From an uncultured Bacteroidales bacterium (GTDB lineage Bacteria > Bacteroidota > Bacteroidia > Bacteroidales > Salinivirgaceae): DNA of 64,000 bases. The stretch is from contig CALJOM010000006.1 of the NCBI GenBank assembly GCA_937981765.1, positions 124,001 through 188,000 of the forward strand. Reading direction: 5' to 3'. Under the pieces are notes generated by a model that made no database searches, was not told the DNA's origin, and was given only the letters and a program-made list of their open reading frames with translations. Both the position numbers and the translations under genes were made by a program. Shown one piece after another: positions 27,267 to 36,029 of this stretch; position 1 is the first letter of the stretch, and every line of letters starts with the position of its first letter.

Positions 27267-28537
27267 TCAAAACAAAATCCCATACAAAAGCCCGCTGAGG
27301 GTTGCCATTCCTATTACCAAAAGCAAATACACAATTGTTTTTCCGGTTCCTAGAACCCCACGGATAACTAGCATGTTGGGCAACGACAACGAGGGGCCTG
27401 CCAAAAGTAAAGCTAGTGCAAGGCCTTTACTCATTCCTGCAGCCATGAGTCCTTGTAGTATTGGAATTTCGGTAAAAGTTGCAAAATACATGAATGCACC
27501 CACTATCGATGCAAAGAGATTGGAAAACAATGAATTACCTCCAACTAATGGTGAAACCCATTCACTGGGAATAATTCCCGGAATGTTGGTGCTGTCGTGA
27601 GTTGACCCTAGTAAAAATCCGGCAATTACAACCCCAAACGCAAGTAAAGGGAGGATTTGTTTTGCGAAGTCCCAACTTGCAAAAGTCCATTCACGGTTTT
27701 CTTCCCAATTCTGAAAATTTTGAAATTTTGGGAATGGGATGATTTTAATGTAGTTATAGTGGCCAACCCTGCAATGGCCACCACCATAGGTAGTAAAGTC
27801 GTATTTTTTGGTTCAAAAGTGTTAAACGAAATTATGGCTACTACTCCTGTGAAAACTGCCGCAGCGACAAACCATTTCCAGTTGATTTTAAGTATTTTAA
27901 TAAGCGAATAGACTAGCGCTAGTCCTAATAGTGCTGTTATGTGCCATTTATGGCTCCAAATAAGGAACCACATTCAGGAATCAGCACCAGAGCAACGAAA
28001 TGAAATGATGTTTGCCACATCGGCCGTGTAGGGTGGAGCGGTTGAATATGCAGTTGCTCTTCGCGTTTGGCTTGTTCTTCTTTTCGGTAGATCAGCGACA
28101 TGGCAATACCAATCACAACCCTGAAAACAAAAGCTTCGATGGTTCTGGCTAAACTCATTTCAAACCCCAGAATCCTTGCTGTCAATATTATAGCAAGAAT
28201 GTTTATGGCTGGACCTGAATATAGAAAGGCTATGGCAGGGCCTAAACCGGTTCCACGATTGTGTATACTGGAAAATAGTAGAAGAGTAGCACAACTACAA
28301 ACTGCTAGGATGGCTCCTGATTTAGATGTTACAGTATAAGCGCGCCATTTTTTACATTCGTTCCAAAATGACGTCATTTTGGCTAACAAAGAAAGCTATA
28401 ACACCGGCAAGAAAAAAAACGCAGACAAGTGTGTTAGGTGTGATCTCAGGCGAAATAAAGCAAAAAGGTCCACAACAGTGGAATGCTTGTGATAGAAGTT
28501 TGTTTCTAACAGATATAACAAATAGAAGAAATAGCCT
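27267..28537 (-). pseudogene. Frameshifted permease of the DUF318/UPF0718 (COG0701) family
   Basis: On the minus strand the protein can be followed in pieces across three frames. The first, near 28.5-28.4 kb, contains 'FFLAGVIAFFVSQNDVIL'. The second is 'KKWRAYTVTSKSGAILAVCSC' through 'AFLYSGPAINILAIIL'. The third is 'WSHKWHITALLGLALVYSLIK' and the last 'SLFSNLFASIVGAFMYFATF' to 'LPNMLVIRGVLGTGKTIVYLLL'. Frames change near 28370, 27970 and 27725. The intact family has 'CSCTVLPLF'; here the Pro is Leu. It lies at the distal end of the ars operon, 140 bp after the ArsG-like gene. Such permeases move metals or arsenicals. It cannot be made as one chain. Confidence 0.85.
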
Positions 28538-28677
28538 CTAAAAAGTAATTTTTAATATCCACCCCGAAATTTTGAGTTCTTTAGGTGGCCAGTGGCTATT
28601 AAATCTAAAAACTGAATACTTTCATATTCGATCAAAAAGAGAAATAGCCTAGTCATGCAAATTGTGCGAAAGGCTTG

Positions 28678-29394
28678 CTATAGTATATAAATGGTAAGTA
28701 TGTAGTATAATCCAAATACTATGAAAATAACACTAAAGGTCAGGCGAATCCATTTTTCGAAGATTCGGATATTGTTGTACACTCGGGCAATGTTGCCTAC
28801 ACTAAAGGCAAGAAGCCAGGCAAAAATGATTACCGGGAGTCCGGTAGCAACAGCAAAAAATATCGGCAAAATATACCCCGACGAAGAAGCTACCGATAAA
28901 GGAATTAATCCGCCAAAAAAGAGCACTCCGCTATATGGGCAAAAGGCTAAGGCAAACACAATTCCCAGGAGCAATACGCCCTTCCATTTATTTCGGAAGG
29001 TTTGCATTTCTGCCTTAGTAGCCAAGCTACTGGAAAAGGGCAGATTTATGTTTATTATACCCAGCATGAAAATTCCTATTATTAAAAGAATTGGTCCGAT
29101 AAAAAGTTCCCCATAAGTGCTGATTGTTCGTTGCAACTTAAATACCGACCCTCCCGCCTTAAGTATGAAAATCAGAATTGTGGCTAATATAGTGTAGGAT
29201 ATAGTGCGACCGATGGTGTAGATAAAGCCATTTATAAAAACTTTCTTGGGATCTCTAATATCCTTACCTATAAAACCGATAGCCGAAATGTTCGTTGCCA
29301 AAGGGCAGGGACTTATGGATGTCATAAGCCCCAGAAGAAAAGCCGTAGCTAAAGGGAATTCGGATTTTTGGATAAGGTCTTGCAAAAATTCCAT
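28678..29394 (-). CDS. ArsG-like (CcdA/DsbD-type) membrane transporter
   Basis: 238 residues with about six membrane helices. The first is 'SISPCPLATNISAIGFIGKDIRD', containing the CcdA/DsbD-type 'SPCPL' element, and helix 4 carries 'AFCPYSGVLFFGGLIPL'. Paired cysteines in helices 1 and 4 are the mark of membrane thiol/disulfide carriers. In Bacteroidota this subgroup is called the ArsG-type aromatic-arsenical efflux permease and sits beside ArsF-like proteins, as here. It may pass electrons or thiols across the membrane rather than move arsenic; the sequence does not decide. Its start is 1 bp from the end of the first ArsF-like gene, so the two are co-translated. Confidence 0.85.
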   Translation of the reverse strand: MEFLQDLIQKSEFPLATAFLLGLMTSISPCPLATNISAIGFIGKDIRDPKKVFINGFIYTIGRTISYTILATILIFILKAGGSVFKLQRTISTYGELFIGPILLIIGIFMLGIININLPFSSSLATKAEMQTFRNKWKGVLLLGIVFALAFCPYSGVLFFGGLIPLSVASSSGYILPIFFAVATGLPVIIFAWLLAFSVGNIARVYNNIRIFEKWIRLTFSVIFIVFGLYYILTIYIL

Positions 29395-29395
29395 T

Positions 29396-29776
29396 TTACT
29401 TCAAAATTTTATTTATTTTTTCAGCAACTTCATTTTCCAACAATGGTTTATTTTTATTGCGAGAATATGCTGCTACAATGCCCGTTAAATCTTCGTAGCT
29501 CGATCCCTTAACAACCACTACCGTTTGATTTTTTGCATTAAATCTCTTTACCAATTCTGCATTCGATTCGTCGGTTAAACCAATCGTGCGATAAACTACC
29601 GAACCGTTCGGAAATTTTGTCCTAATCAGCTCTTTTAAGTCTTCCTCCAGTGCATTGCAGGCTCGAGCAGCACAACAAGTTAGTTCTCCTCTAAAGAAAA
29701 GCATTTCAACTTTCTGGGCATTGGCCATAGTTATAATTCCTGTTACAAAGAAAATAAGAGCAAAAAGTCTTTTCAT
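29396..29776 (-). CDS. ArsF-like thioredoxin-fold exported protein
   Basis: 126 residues with signal peptide (cleavage after MANA). The mature part begins 'QKVEMLFFRGELTCCAARACNALEEDL', with a CC-x3-C cluster in the thioredoxin active-site region, then 'KNQTVVVVKGSSYEDLTGIVA'. It matches the ArsF-type (nitrophenyl compound nitroreductase subunit ArsF family) proteins of Bacteroidota. It is partner to the ArsG-like transporter, whose ATG lies 1 bp after its stop. A second copy is found at 29811-30254. The role in arsenic or redox metabolism is inferred from family naming and the operon. Confidence 0.75.
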   Translation of the reverse strand: MKRLFALIFFVTGIITMANAQKVEMLFFRGELTCCAARACNALEEDLKELIRTKFPNGSVVYRTIGLTDESNAELVKRFNAKNQTVVVVKGSSYEDLTGIVAAYSRNKNKPLLENEVAEKINKILK

Positions 29777-29810
29777 AGGATTAAAAAGTTTAAGCGATGA
29801 AATTTTATAA

Positions 29811-30254
29811 TTACTCGGTTAACATATTATTGATGCGGCTTACAATAGCATTTCGAATTTCGTCCGGATTTCTAAAGACATTCATAAATGCAACCTCTGT
29901 TAAGTTCTCATATTTGCTGCCTTTTGCAATTATCAAACTTGAGGTTGATACTTCATACTTATCGGCTAAAGCTTCGTTCGTCGGATTCGAGAAATCAATT
30001 TCTTTGAAAAGTACGAGTTCGTTGTTTTTAAAGTTTTCATTAACAATGGTTTCAGTTAATTGCTGAACTGTTAGACAGGTTTGGCAACGTTGTTTACCGT
30101 GGAAGTAATAAACAAAAACTCGACTTGAATCAAACTCTTCTGCTGCTTGCTTTGTTGCAACATTATTTTTAGTTTTATCGCCCGAGGGAGTGCAATTGAA
30201 TAGCATTAACACCAATGTTAATAGCGACATGGTAGTTAGGAATAATTTTCTCAT
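29811..30254 (-). CDS. Second ArsF-like lipoprotein
   Basis: 147 residues. A lipoprotein signal (MRKLFLTTMSLLTLVLMLFNC) precedes a charged linker and an ArsF-like thioredoxin fold: 'VFVYYFHGKQRCQTCLTVQQL', active site RCQTC, then 'FKEIDFSNPTNEALADKYEV'. It is more canonical than its neighbour (single CxxC) and is membrane-anchored on the outer face. The two ArsF-like genes are separated by 34 bp and probably arose by duplication. It is downstream of the small thioredoxin (30267-30506) by 12 bp. Confidence 0.75.
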   Translation of the reverse strand: MRKLFLTTMSLLTLVLMLFNCTPSGDKTKNNVATKQAAEEFDSSRVFVYYFHGKQRCQTCLTVQQLTETIVNENFKNNELVLFKEIDFSNPTNEALADKYEVSTSSLIIAKGSKYENLTEVAFMNVFRNPDEIRNAIVSRINNMLTE

Positions 30255-30266
30255 GGTATACTGTTT

Positions 30267-30506
30267 TTATTGGATTTTTGAAATAATTTCCTTTACCTCT
30301 TCTACGGAAGGTACTCTTCCCGAAAAAATTACTTTGTCATCAATTACCATGGCGGGTGTCCGCATTACTCCATAGTTCATAATCTGAACAATATCTTCCA
30401 CTTTCTCAAGATTAGCATTTATGCCCAATTCGCTGATGGCTTGTAATGTTGTTTTTTCCAACGTTTTACATTTAGGGCATCCTGTACCTAAAACTTTAAT
30501 ATTCAT
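30267..30506 (-). CDS. Small CxxC thioredoxin-family (redox-active disulfide) protein
   Basis: 79 residues, cytosolic, beginning 'MNIKVLGTGCPKCKTLEKT' with active site CPKC, followed by 'GVMRTPAMVIDDKVIFSGRVPS'. This is the miniature MTH895-like/redox-active disulfide protein 2 family. In ars operons of Bacteroidota it accompanies ArsR and ArsF. It presumably passes electrons to its neighbours, but the partner is not known. It sits between arsR (38 bp) and the second ArsF-like gene. Confidence 0.88.
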   Translation of the reverse strand: MNIKVLGTGCPKCKTLEKTTLQAISELGINANLEKVEDIVQIMNYGVMRTPAMVIDDKVIFSGRVPSVEEVKEIISKIQ

Positions 30507-30544
30507 AGCTGTTATGGTTTAAATTTAACTTCAAGCATGTTGGT

Positions 30545-30835
30545 TTAAACGTTTAGAAAAGACTTAAAAAGTGCTTGTACCTTTTCCCACTCTTTCCGAT
30601 TTAAGCAATATCGAATTTTGGGTGCCTCAATCTCTCCTTGAATTAACCCCGCTTTTTTCAACTCTTTTAAATGCTGCGACATGGTTGATTTGGCTATGGG
30701 GATTATTTCAGTCAAATCTCCACTATAACAGCAGTTTTGTTGTGCAAGAAGTTCCAGTATGTAAATCCTGAACGGGTGAGATAGGGCTTTCGCATAACGT
30801 GATAATTGCTTTTGTTTTTCGGTAATAACTTCCAT
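30545..30835 (-). CDS. arsR: ArsR/SmtB-family transcriptional repressor
   Basis: 96 residues, winged-helix repressor of the ArsR family. The sensing region 'LLAQQNCCYSGDLTEI' (~28-43) contains a Cys pair at the position of the arsenic/metal site ('ELCVCDL' in classic ArsR). The recognition helix is 'AKSTMSQHLKELKKAGLI'. It leads the operon, and an inverted repeat with the -7 box lies directly before it (30848-30874), fitting autoregulation. Which metal or arsenical relieves repression cannot be read from the sequence. Confidence 0.88.
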   Translation of the reverse strand: MEVITEKQKQLSRYAKALSHPFRIYILELLAQQNCCYSGDLTEIIPIAKSTMSQHLKELKKAGLIQGEIEAPKIRYCLNRKEWEKVQALFKSFLNV

Positions 30836-30847
30836 AATTCAGAAAGA

Positions 30848-30869
30848 TTGTTCGTAAAATTTCGAACAA
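30848..30869. promoter_or_regulatory. Operator candidate of the ars operon
   Basis: Perfect inverted repeat TTGTTCG - 8 bases - CGAACAA, 13 bp upstream of the arsR start. Its right half overlaps the -7 box at 30867-30874, so a bound ArsR dimer would cover the transcription start region. Spacing and position fit ArsR autoregulation. Confidence 0.6.
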
Positions 30870-30896
30870 AAATAATACCTTTTTTTTTCTTACAAA
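30867..30896 (-). promoter_or_regulatory. Promoter of the ars operon
   Basis: Minus strand: -33 TTTG (30893-30896), 18-base spacer, and -7 TATTTTTG (30867-30874). This matches the Bacteroidota consensus. Transcription would begin near 30860, inside the inverted repeat. Confidence 0.65.
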
Positions 30897-31113
30897 TCTA
30901 TTGGCTGATTTTTTAATATCCTAACCCTCCAAAGCAACATCCTAACAAGGATTTTATCGAATTTTTAAAAATAGGGATTAACAAATCTTTTCGAAATTTG
31001 CCACCCTACAGTTCAAAGATTTTGCCTTTTATTTTATAAAACCAGAATGCAGAATCTGAAACTCACCCTTGTAATAAGGAGCCTCACAAATCTTTTAATC
31101 GAGGTTCTATTCA

Positions 31114-31130
31114 GAATAGTCTTACTATTC
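31114..31130. other. Short inverted repeat in the arsR-hppA gap
   Basis: GAATAGT-CTT-ACTATTC in the 492-bp gap 30836-31327. The gap otherwise holds the ars promoter/operator and the hppA promoter; no gene is supported. This repeat could be a small hairpin or a binding site; nothing else points to its role. Confidence 0.35.
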
Positions 31131-31255
31131 AAAACTTTCTCATTTTAGCTCGCCATTTTCTAGAAGGGAGAGAATTATGAACATTTTGCCACTAAATTTA
31201 TTGATAACTTTGTTGCTTACGTACAAATTCAGTGTAACAAAAATTTTTTTAAAAA

Positions 31256-31285
31256 TTGCTTTTTCAAATTAAATTGCGAATTTTG
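31256..31285 (+). promoter_or_regulatory. hppA promoter
   Basis: -33 TTG at 31256-31258, 19-base spacer, and -7 GAATTTTG at 31278-31285 (one mismatch to TAnnTTTG). The predicted start near 31292 excludes in-frame starts before ATG 31328. Confidence 0.5.
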
Positions 31286-31327
31286 CTTACAATTACGCTA
31301 AAAACACAAAATAAAAAAGGAGGTTAC

Positions 31328-33547
31328 ATGACATCAATTCCTGCAATTTTTTGGTTAGCCCCTATAAGTTCCATTTTTGCACTGGGGTTTGCATGGTATT
31401 TTTACAAAAAAATGTTAAGCCTTGATGAAGGCACCGATATTATGAAGAAAATCGCTAAGCACGTGCGAGATGGTGCCATGGCCTATTTAAAACAACAATA
31501 CAAGGTTGTAGCCATAGTTTTTCTGGTGATAACCTTAATTTTCTCCTACTTAGCCTATGTGCTTGGGGTCCAAAATCCGTGGGTCCCTTTTGCATTTTTA
31601 ACAGGCGGTTTCTTCTCCGGGTTAGCTGGCTTTTTTGGGATGAAAACAGCTACCTATGCTTCAGCCAGAACTGCCAATGCTGCAAGAAATTCATTAAATG
31701 AAGGTCTGCGCGTTGCTTTCCGCTCGGGAGCCGTAATGGGATTGGTTGTTGTTGGATTAGCCATGCTCGACATTTCGTTGTGGTATCTGGTGCTTAACCA
31801 CTTTGTGGAAGAACCAACTGCTGCTCAAAAACTAGTGGTAATTACAACAACTATGTTAACTTTTGGAATGGGAGCATCAACTCAAGCCTTATTTGCCCGT
31901 GTTGGCGGGGGAATTTATACCAAGGCAGCCGACGTTGGAGCCGACCTTGTAGGAAAAGTTGAGGCCGGAATTCCTGAAGACGACCCAAGGAATCCAGCCA
32001 CCATTGCCGATAACGTTGGTGATAATGTGGGCGACGTTGCCGGTATGGGTGCCGACCTTTATGAATCGTATGCCGGATCAATATTAGCAACTGCTGCTTT
32101 GGGCGCGGCAGCCTTTTATTCGTTTGAGGGCGATATGCAGCTACGGGCTGTTTTGGCCCCCATGCTAATTGCAGCCGTTGGTATTTTTCTATCCATCATC
32201 GGAATATTTTTAGTGCGAACCAAAGAGGGTGCCTCCATGCGCGATCTCCTCAAAGCACTTGGTCTCGGAGTTAACACCAGTTCGGTGTTAATCGCCATTC
32301 TGACCTTTGTTGTGCTCTATCTTCTACAACTTCACAATTGGTTAGGATTTTCATTCTCTGTTATTATCGGTCTTATTGCTGGTATAATTATCGGGCAATC
32401 CACCGAATATTTTACATCGCACTCGTATAAACCCACCCGTAAAATTGCCGAAAGCGCACAAACCGGTCCGGCAACCGTAATTATCGCTGGAATTGGTGTG
32501 GGAATGATTTCCACAGCTATCCCAGTCTTAACCATTGCATTGGCCATCATTTTAGCCTTCCTCAGCGCAATTAATTTCGACGTTAAACATATGCTCGACG
32601 CCCAAAATATTCAGTTAGGACTTTATGGAATAGGAATTGCCGCTGTAGGTATGCTATCAACCCTTGGTATTACATTAGCCACCGATGCTTACGGTCCTAT
32701 AGCCGATAACGCTGGTGGAAATGCCGAAATGAGCCATTTAGGCCCAGAGGTGCGTAAAAAAACCGATGCCCTAGATGCGTTAGGTAATACAACCGCCGCC
32801 ACCGGCAAAGGCTTCGCCATAGGGTCTGCCGCTCTTACTGCCATGGCTTTGCTTGCCTCTTACATCGAAGAAATAAAGATAGCCATGCGTCATATTGGCC
32901 AAACAACCCTAACCTTGGCCGATGGTATTGCTAAAAATGTTGAACAGTTATCTATCGTTGATTTGATGAATTATTTCCAAATAACACTAATGAACCCCAA
33001 CGTATTGATTGGCGTATTTATTGGTGCCATGATGGCATTCCTTTTCAGTGGAATTACTATGAACGCCGTTGGACGTGCTGCCCAGAAAATGGTCGATGAA
33101 GTACGCCGTCAATTCCGTGAAATTCCCGGAATTCTTGAGGGGAAAGGCGAACCCGATTATGCACAGTGTGTTGCAATATCTACCAAAGGAGCTCAGCGCG
33201 AAATGATGCTGCCATCCTTATTAGCCATTGCTGCTCCAATTATTACCGGGATTCTGTTTGGTGTCGCCGGAGTGGTAGGCTTGCTTGCTGGAGCTTTAGG
33301 CGCCGGATTTGTTTTGGCAATTTTCATGGCTAATGCCGGTGGAGCGTGGGATAATGCTAAAAAGTACATCGAGGAAGGGAACTTTGGCGGAAAAGGCTCA
33401 ACCGCCCACAAAGCCGCTGTTATTGGAGATACTGTTGGCGATCCGTTTAAAGATACTTCGGGTCCTAGCCTTAACATACTTATCAAACTTATGAGCATGG
33501 TATCCATTGTTACGGCCGGTGTTACTATCTCATTCCATCTTTTATAA
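31328..33547 (+). CDS. hppA: Membrane-bound pyrophosphatase (K+-dependent type)
   Basis: 739 residues from ATG 31328, which has a strong ribosome site AAGGAGG 7 bases before it. The enzyme couples PPi hydrolysis to ion pumping across the inner membrane. It has about 16 helices; the catalytic loop '[38 protein letters not shown]' begins near residue 197, and '[17 protein letters not shown]' and '[13 protein letters not shown]' lie in the second half. The Ala after GNTT, where K+-independent pumps have Lys, predicts potassium dependence. Whether it pumps H+, Na+ or both cannot be read securely. A strong terminator follows at 33560-33593. Confidence 0.95.
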   Translation: MTSIPAIFWLAPISSIFALGFAWYFYKKMLSLDEGTDIMKKIAKHVRDGAMAYLKQQYKVVAIVFLVITLIFSYLAYVLGVQNPWVPFAFLTGGFFSGLAGFFGMKTATYASARTANAARNSLNEGLRVAFRSGAVMGLVVVGLAMLDISLWYLVLNHFVEEPTAAQKLVVITTTMLTFGMGASTQALFARVGGGIYTKAADVGADLVGKVEAGIPEDDPRNPATIADNVGDNVGDVAGMGADLYESYAGSILATAALGAAAFYSFEGDMQLRAVLAPMLIAAVGIFLSIIGIFLVRTKEGASMRDLLKALGLGVNTSSVLIAILTFVVLYLLQLHNWLGFSFSVIIGLIAGIIIGQSTEYFTSHSYKPTRKIAESAQTGPATVIIAGIGVGMISTAIPVLTIALAIILAFLSAINFDVKHMLDAQNIQLGLYGIGIAAVGMLSTLGITLATDAYGPIADNAGGNAEMSHLGPEVRKKTDALDALGNTTAATGKGFAIGSAALTAMALLASYIEEIKIAMRHIGQTTLTLADGIAKNVEQLSIVDLMNYFQITLMNPNVLIGVFIGAMMAFLFSGITMNAVGRAAQKMVDEVRRQFREIPGILEGKGEPDYAQCVAISTKGAQREMMLPSLLAIAAPIITGILFGVAGVVGLLAGALGAGFVLAIFMANAGGAWDNAKKYIEEGNFGGKGSTAHKAAVIGDTVGDPFKDTSGPSLNILIKLMSMVSIVTAGVTISFHLL

Positions 33548-33559
33548 TCGTATGCTGAA

Positions 33560-33593
33560 GAAAAAGCACCCGAATTCTTTCGGGTGCTTTTTC
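33560..33593 (+). terminator. Terminator of hppA
   Basis: Stem GAAAAAGCACCCGA / TCGGGTGCTTTTTC with a short loop, followed by more T. It lies 13 bp after the hppA stop. Confidence 0.9.
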
Positions 33594-33658
33594 TTTTATG
33601 CCGATTTTACATCGGAATAAACTTTTTTTGTACATTCGCTACATAAAAAATTCACGCT

Positions 33659-34993
33659 ATGCAAAAAGTATTGATTTTAGGTGCAGGACTTGTTTCCAAA
33701 CCGGCAATTATCTATTTGCTGGAAAGGAATTATTTTGTTACTATTGCTGCAATGGACATTGAACCCGTTCAATTTCTTAAAAGCCAATATTCTAATGTTG
33801 AATTGATTCAATGGACCACCAATCAAACTCAACAACTTGATACCATGGTTGCAGATCACCATATTACAGTGAGTTTGCTTCCGTTTAAGTTTCACCCCAT
33901 GGTCGCCGAATACTGCATTAAACAAAAAAAGCCACTAGTTACCACTAGTTATGTTAAGCCCGAAATGCAGGCTCTCGATCAGGCGGCGCGGCAAGCCGGA
34001 GTTATACTTTTGAACGAAATTGGCCTTGATCCTGGAATCGACCACATGTCGGCCATGCGAATTATCGACCATATTCATGGCAAAGGCGGAGAGATTGAAG
34101 AATTTTACAGTATTTGTGGCGCATTACCAGCCCCGGAATCGGCTCAAAATCCATTTGGTTACAAATTCTCTTGGGCACCCCGAGGTGTTATTCTGGCCAG
34201 CAAAAGCGATGCACTTTATCTTAAAAACGGCCAGCAAGTTTTTATACCAACTCAAAAACTGTTTGAAGATCGATTTAGTTTCGACTTTCCTGGGGTAGGA
34301 TTACTCGAAATTTATCCAAACCGCAACAGCGTGGATTATATTGATATTTACGGAGTTTCCAAAGCCAAAACCATCTATCGCGGAACCTTCCGTTTCCCAG
34401 GGTGGTGTGAAGCTCTCCATGCCATGAAGATTCTTAACCTCCTTGATGAGACGCCTACCAATCTCAAAGAGAAGTCGTTCGCTCAAATAGTGGCAGAAAA
34501 AATTGATTCACCTACTAGTTCTGTTAAACAAAATTTGGCCAAATATCTTGGTGTATCCGAAAACAGCCGTGCGATTGAGGCTTTCGAATGGCTCGGTTTA
34601 TTTGATCAAACACCCATTCAAAACGAAAATATATCACTTTTCGATGTAATTGCCGATAAGATGCTAATGAAAATGTCGATGACACCCGACGATCGCGATA
34701 TGGTTGTAATGCTACACTCGTTTGTGGCTAAATATCCCGATGGGACGAGAGAAGTTATTCATTCTAAAATGGTTGATTTCGGTTCCGCAAAAACCCATAC
34801 AGCGGTAGCACGAACCGTTTCAATACCTGCCGCTATTGCTGTTGAAATGATTTTAAACGGCAGGATTACCTCTAAAGGTGTATGGAGGCCTGTAATTCCT
34901 GAAATTTATAATCCTGTTCTCGATGAATTAGAGAAACATGGAATTAAAATGGTGGAGGAGTTTGGGTTGCCGCTAGGTAAAAAATTAGGCTAA
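33659..34993 (+). CDS. Saccharopine dehydrogenase-like oxidoreductase
   Basis: 444 residues. N-terminal Rossmann fold 'KVLILGAGLVSKPAIIYLL' (3-21), then 'VVSLLPF'-like 'ITVSLLPFKFHPMVAEYCI' and 'TTSYVKPEM'. The catalytic-domain segment is 'LLNEIGLDPGIDHMSAMRIID' (~117-137) with 'CGALPAPESAQNPFGYKFSWAPRGV'. This order matches saccharopine dehydrogenases (glutamate-forming, LYS9/LysN type). In Bacteroidota the enzyme may act in lysine catabolism or a related amino-acid route. No lysine genes are nearby, so the substrate is uncertain. It is a single gene with a terminator at 35024-35047. Confidence 0.85.
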   Translation: MQKVLILGAGLVSKPAIIYLLERNYFVTIAAMDIEPVQFLKSQYSNVELIQWTTNQTQQLDTMVADHHITVSLLPFKFHPMVAEYCIKQKKPLVTTSYVKPEMQALDQAARQAGVILLNEIGLDPGIDHMSAMRIIDHIHGKGGEIEEFYSICGALPAPESAQNPFGYKFSWAPRGVILASKSDALYLKNGQQVFIPTQKLFEDRFSFDFPGVGLLEIYPNRNSVDYIDIYGVSKAKTIYRGTFRFPGWCEALHAMKILNLLDETPTNLKEKSFAQIVAEKIDSPTSSVKQNLAKYLGVSENSRAIEAFEWLGLFDQTPIQNENISLFDVIADKMLMKMSMTPDDRDMVVMLHSFVAKYPDGTREVIHSKMVDFGSAKTHTAVARTVSIPAAIAVEMILNGRITSKGVWRPVIPEIYNPVLDELEKHGIKMVEEFGLPLGKKLG

Positions 34994-35023
34994 TCTACCT
35001 TTTTATTCAAATACCTAAAAATT

Positions 35024-35047
35024 AGGCTGGTTCAAGCGAACCAGCCT
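35024..35047 (+). terminator. Terminator of the saccharopine dehydrogenase-like gene
   Basis: Perfect 10-bp stem AGGCTGGTTC / GAACCAGCCT with a 4-base loop, followed by TTTTTTA. Confidence 0.92.
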
Positions 35048-35244
35048 TTTTTAAAGGAGGGAGCTGTTTTTGAAATCTACCCGTTATTTTTGAAGCAACT
35101 ATGAAGCTGACTCTTACACTCTCAACTCTAATCCGCTATGATAAAATTCAACACCCGTTGAAAAAGAGAAATGTAATTTGCTCCCTCCCTATGGGAAAAT
35201 ATTTATTTTCTAAAACAAAAGTATGAGAAGACAACCTCAAAAAT

Positions 35245-35262
35245 ATAGGTGCTGGCACCTAT
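35245..35262. other. Perfect 8-2-8 palindrome in a 389-bp gap
   Basis: ATAGGTGC-TG-GCACCTAT lies in the gap 35048-35436. It is about 114 bp upstream of the -7 box TATTTTTG (35376-35383) of the thioredoxin lipoprotein. It may be an operator. Otherwise the gap shows nothing I can support. Confidence 0.4.
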
Positions 35263-35375
35263 TTTAGCGTAAAGCGATGATTTTCACCTATGGGATCTCT
35301 GAATTTTGGTCACTTTGTATGGATATAACTGATAAATATCAATAAAAATAAATATGTAGAAACGTAAAATTGTAT

Positions 35376-35383
35376 TATTTTTG
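35376..35383 (+). promoter_or_regulatory. -7 element of the thioredoxin lipoprotein gene
   Basis: TATTTTTG matches TAnnTTTG and lies 53 bp before ATG 35437. No clear -33 TTG is seen at the expected distance. Confidence 0.45.
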
Positions 35384-35436
35384 TATCAAATATAGCGCAT
35401 CGTTTTGAAATGTTAACAATTGAAAACTCATCGATT

Positions 35437-35949
35437 ATGAAAAAGTTATTAGTTCTAGCCTCATTTATCGCTTTTTCTGCCACAATTTTTGGTGCATGCC
35501 ATGGCGATCCAGATAACAACAATTTTCAACAAAAAAGTAGCACCTCCGTTAAACAAAATAAAAGTGATTACTCAATTCACATAAACCGACAGCAATTTTT
35601 AACGCGCGTTATGGATTACACTAAGGGGCCAGATCAGATGCGTTATTTAGGGGATAAACCTGCGATTGTTGATTTTTGGGCGAGTTGGTGTCGTCCTTGT
35701 ATGATAGCAAGCCCTATTCTTGAAGAACTTGCTAAAGAGTACGACGGAAAAATTTATGTTTATAAAGTAAATACTCAAACCGAACAACAAATTGCCGCTG
35801 AATTGGGAATACAAAGCATTCCAACCTTCATCTTTTTCCCAGTAACTGGTAAACCTTTTGCCACTTCTGGAATTGCACAGACTCCCGAAGAAACTAAAAA
35901 GATGTTTAAGGAAATAATTGAACAGCAACTACTCAAAACCAAAAAATAA
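35437..35949 (+). CDS. Thioredoxin-domain lipoprotein
   Basis: 170 residues from ATG 35437, chosen because it opens a lipoprotein signal (MKKLLVLASFIAFSATIFGAC, lipobox FGAC); an in-frame start at 35410 adds nine unhelpful residues. After a Ser/Asn-rich linker comes a TrxA-like fold with 'DFWASWCRPCMIASPIL' (CRPC) and cis-Pro 'GIQSIPTFIFF'. It is probably a membrane-anchored periplasmic reductant. It stands alone, convergent with mqnC. Confidence 0.85.
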   Translation: MKKLLVLASFIAFSATIFGACHGDPDNNNFQQKSSTSVKQNKSDYSIHINRQQFLTRVMDYTKGPDQMRYLGDKPAIVDFWASWCRPCMIASPILEELAKEYDGKIYVYKVNTQTEQQIAAELGIQSIPTFIFFPVTGKPFATSGIAQTPEETKKMFKEIIEQQLLKTKK

Positions 35950-36029
35950 TAAAAAGAGACAAGTGGCACTAAAAATAAATGGCCGGATTTTCGCCGGTTA
36001 TTTTGTTTTTATCCTTACAGGTAGATATT

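Noticed and set aside
27253-27600. Plus-strand 115-residue ORF
   Set aside because: It is the opposite strand of the permease pseudogene, whose minus-strand reading has clear family motifs.
31177-31272. 31-residue plus-strand ORF with a GGGAGAG ribosome-site-like sequence
   Set aside because: It runs into the predicted hppA promoter, is simple in composition, and has no other support.
35972-36006. Hairpin-like CCGG...CCGG with T-run between the thioredoxin lipoprotein and mqnC
   Set aside because: Only four bases pair well; the outer A/T pairing needs a bulge, so a terminator is not well supported.
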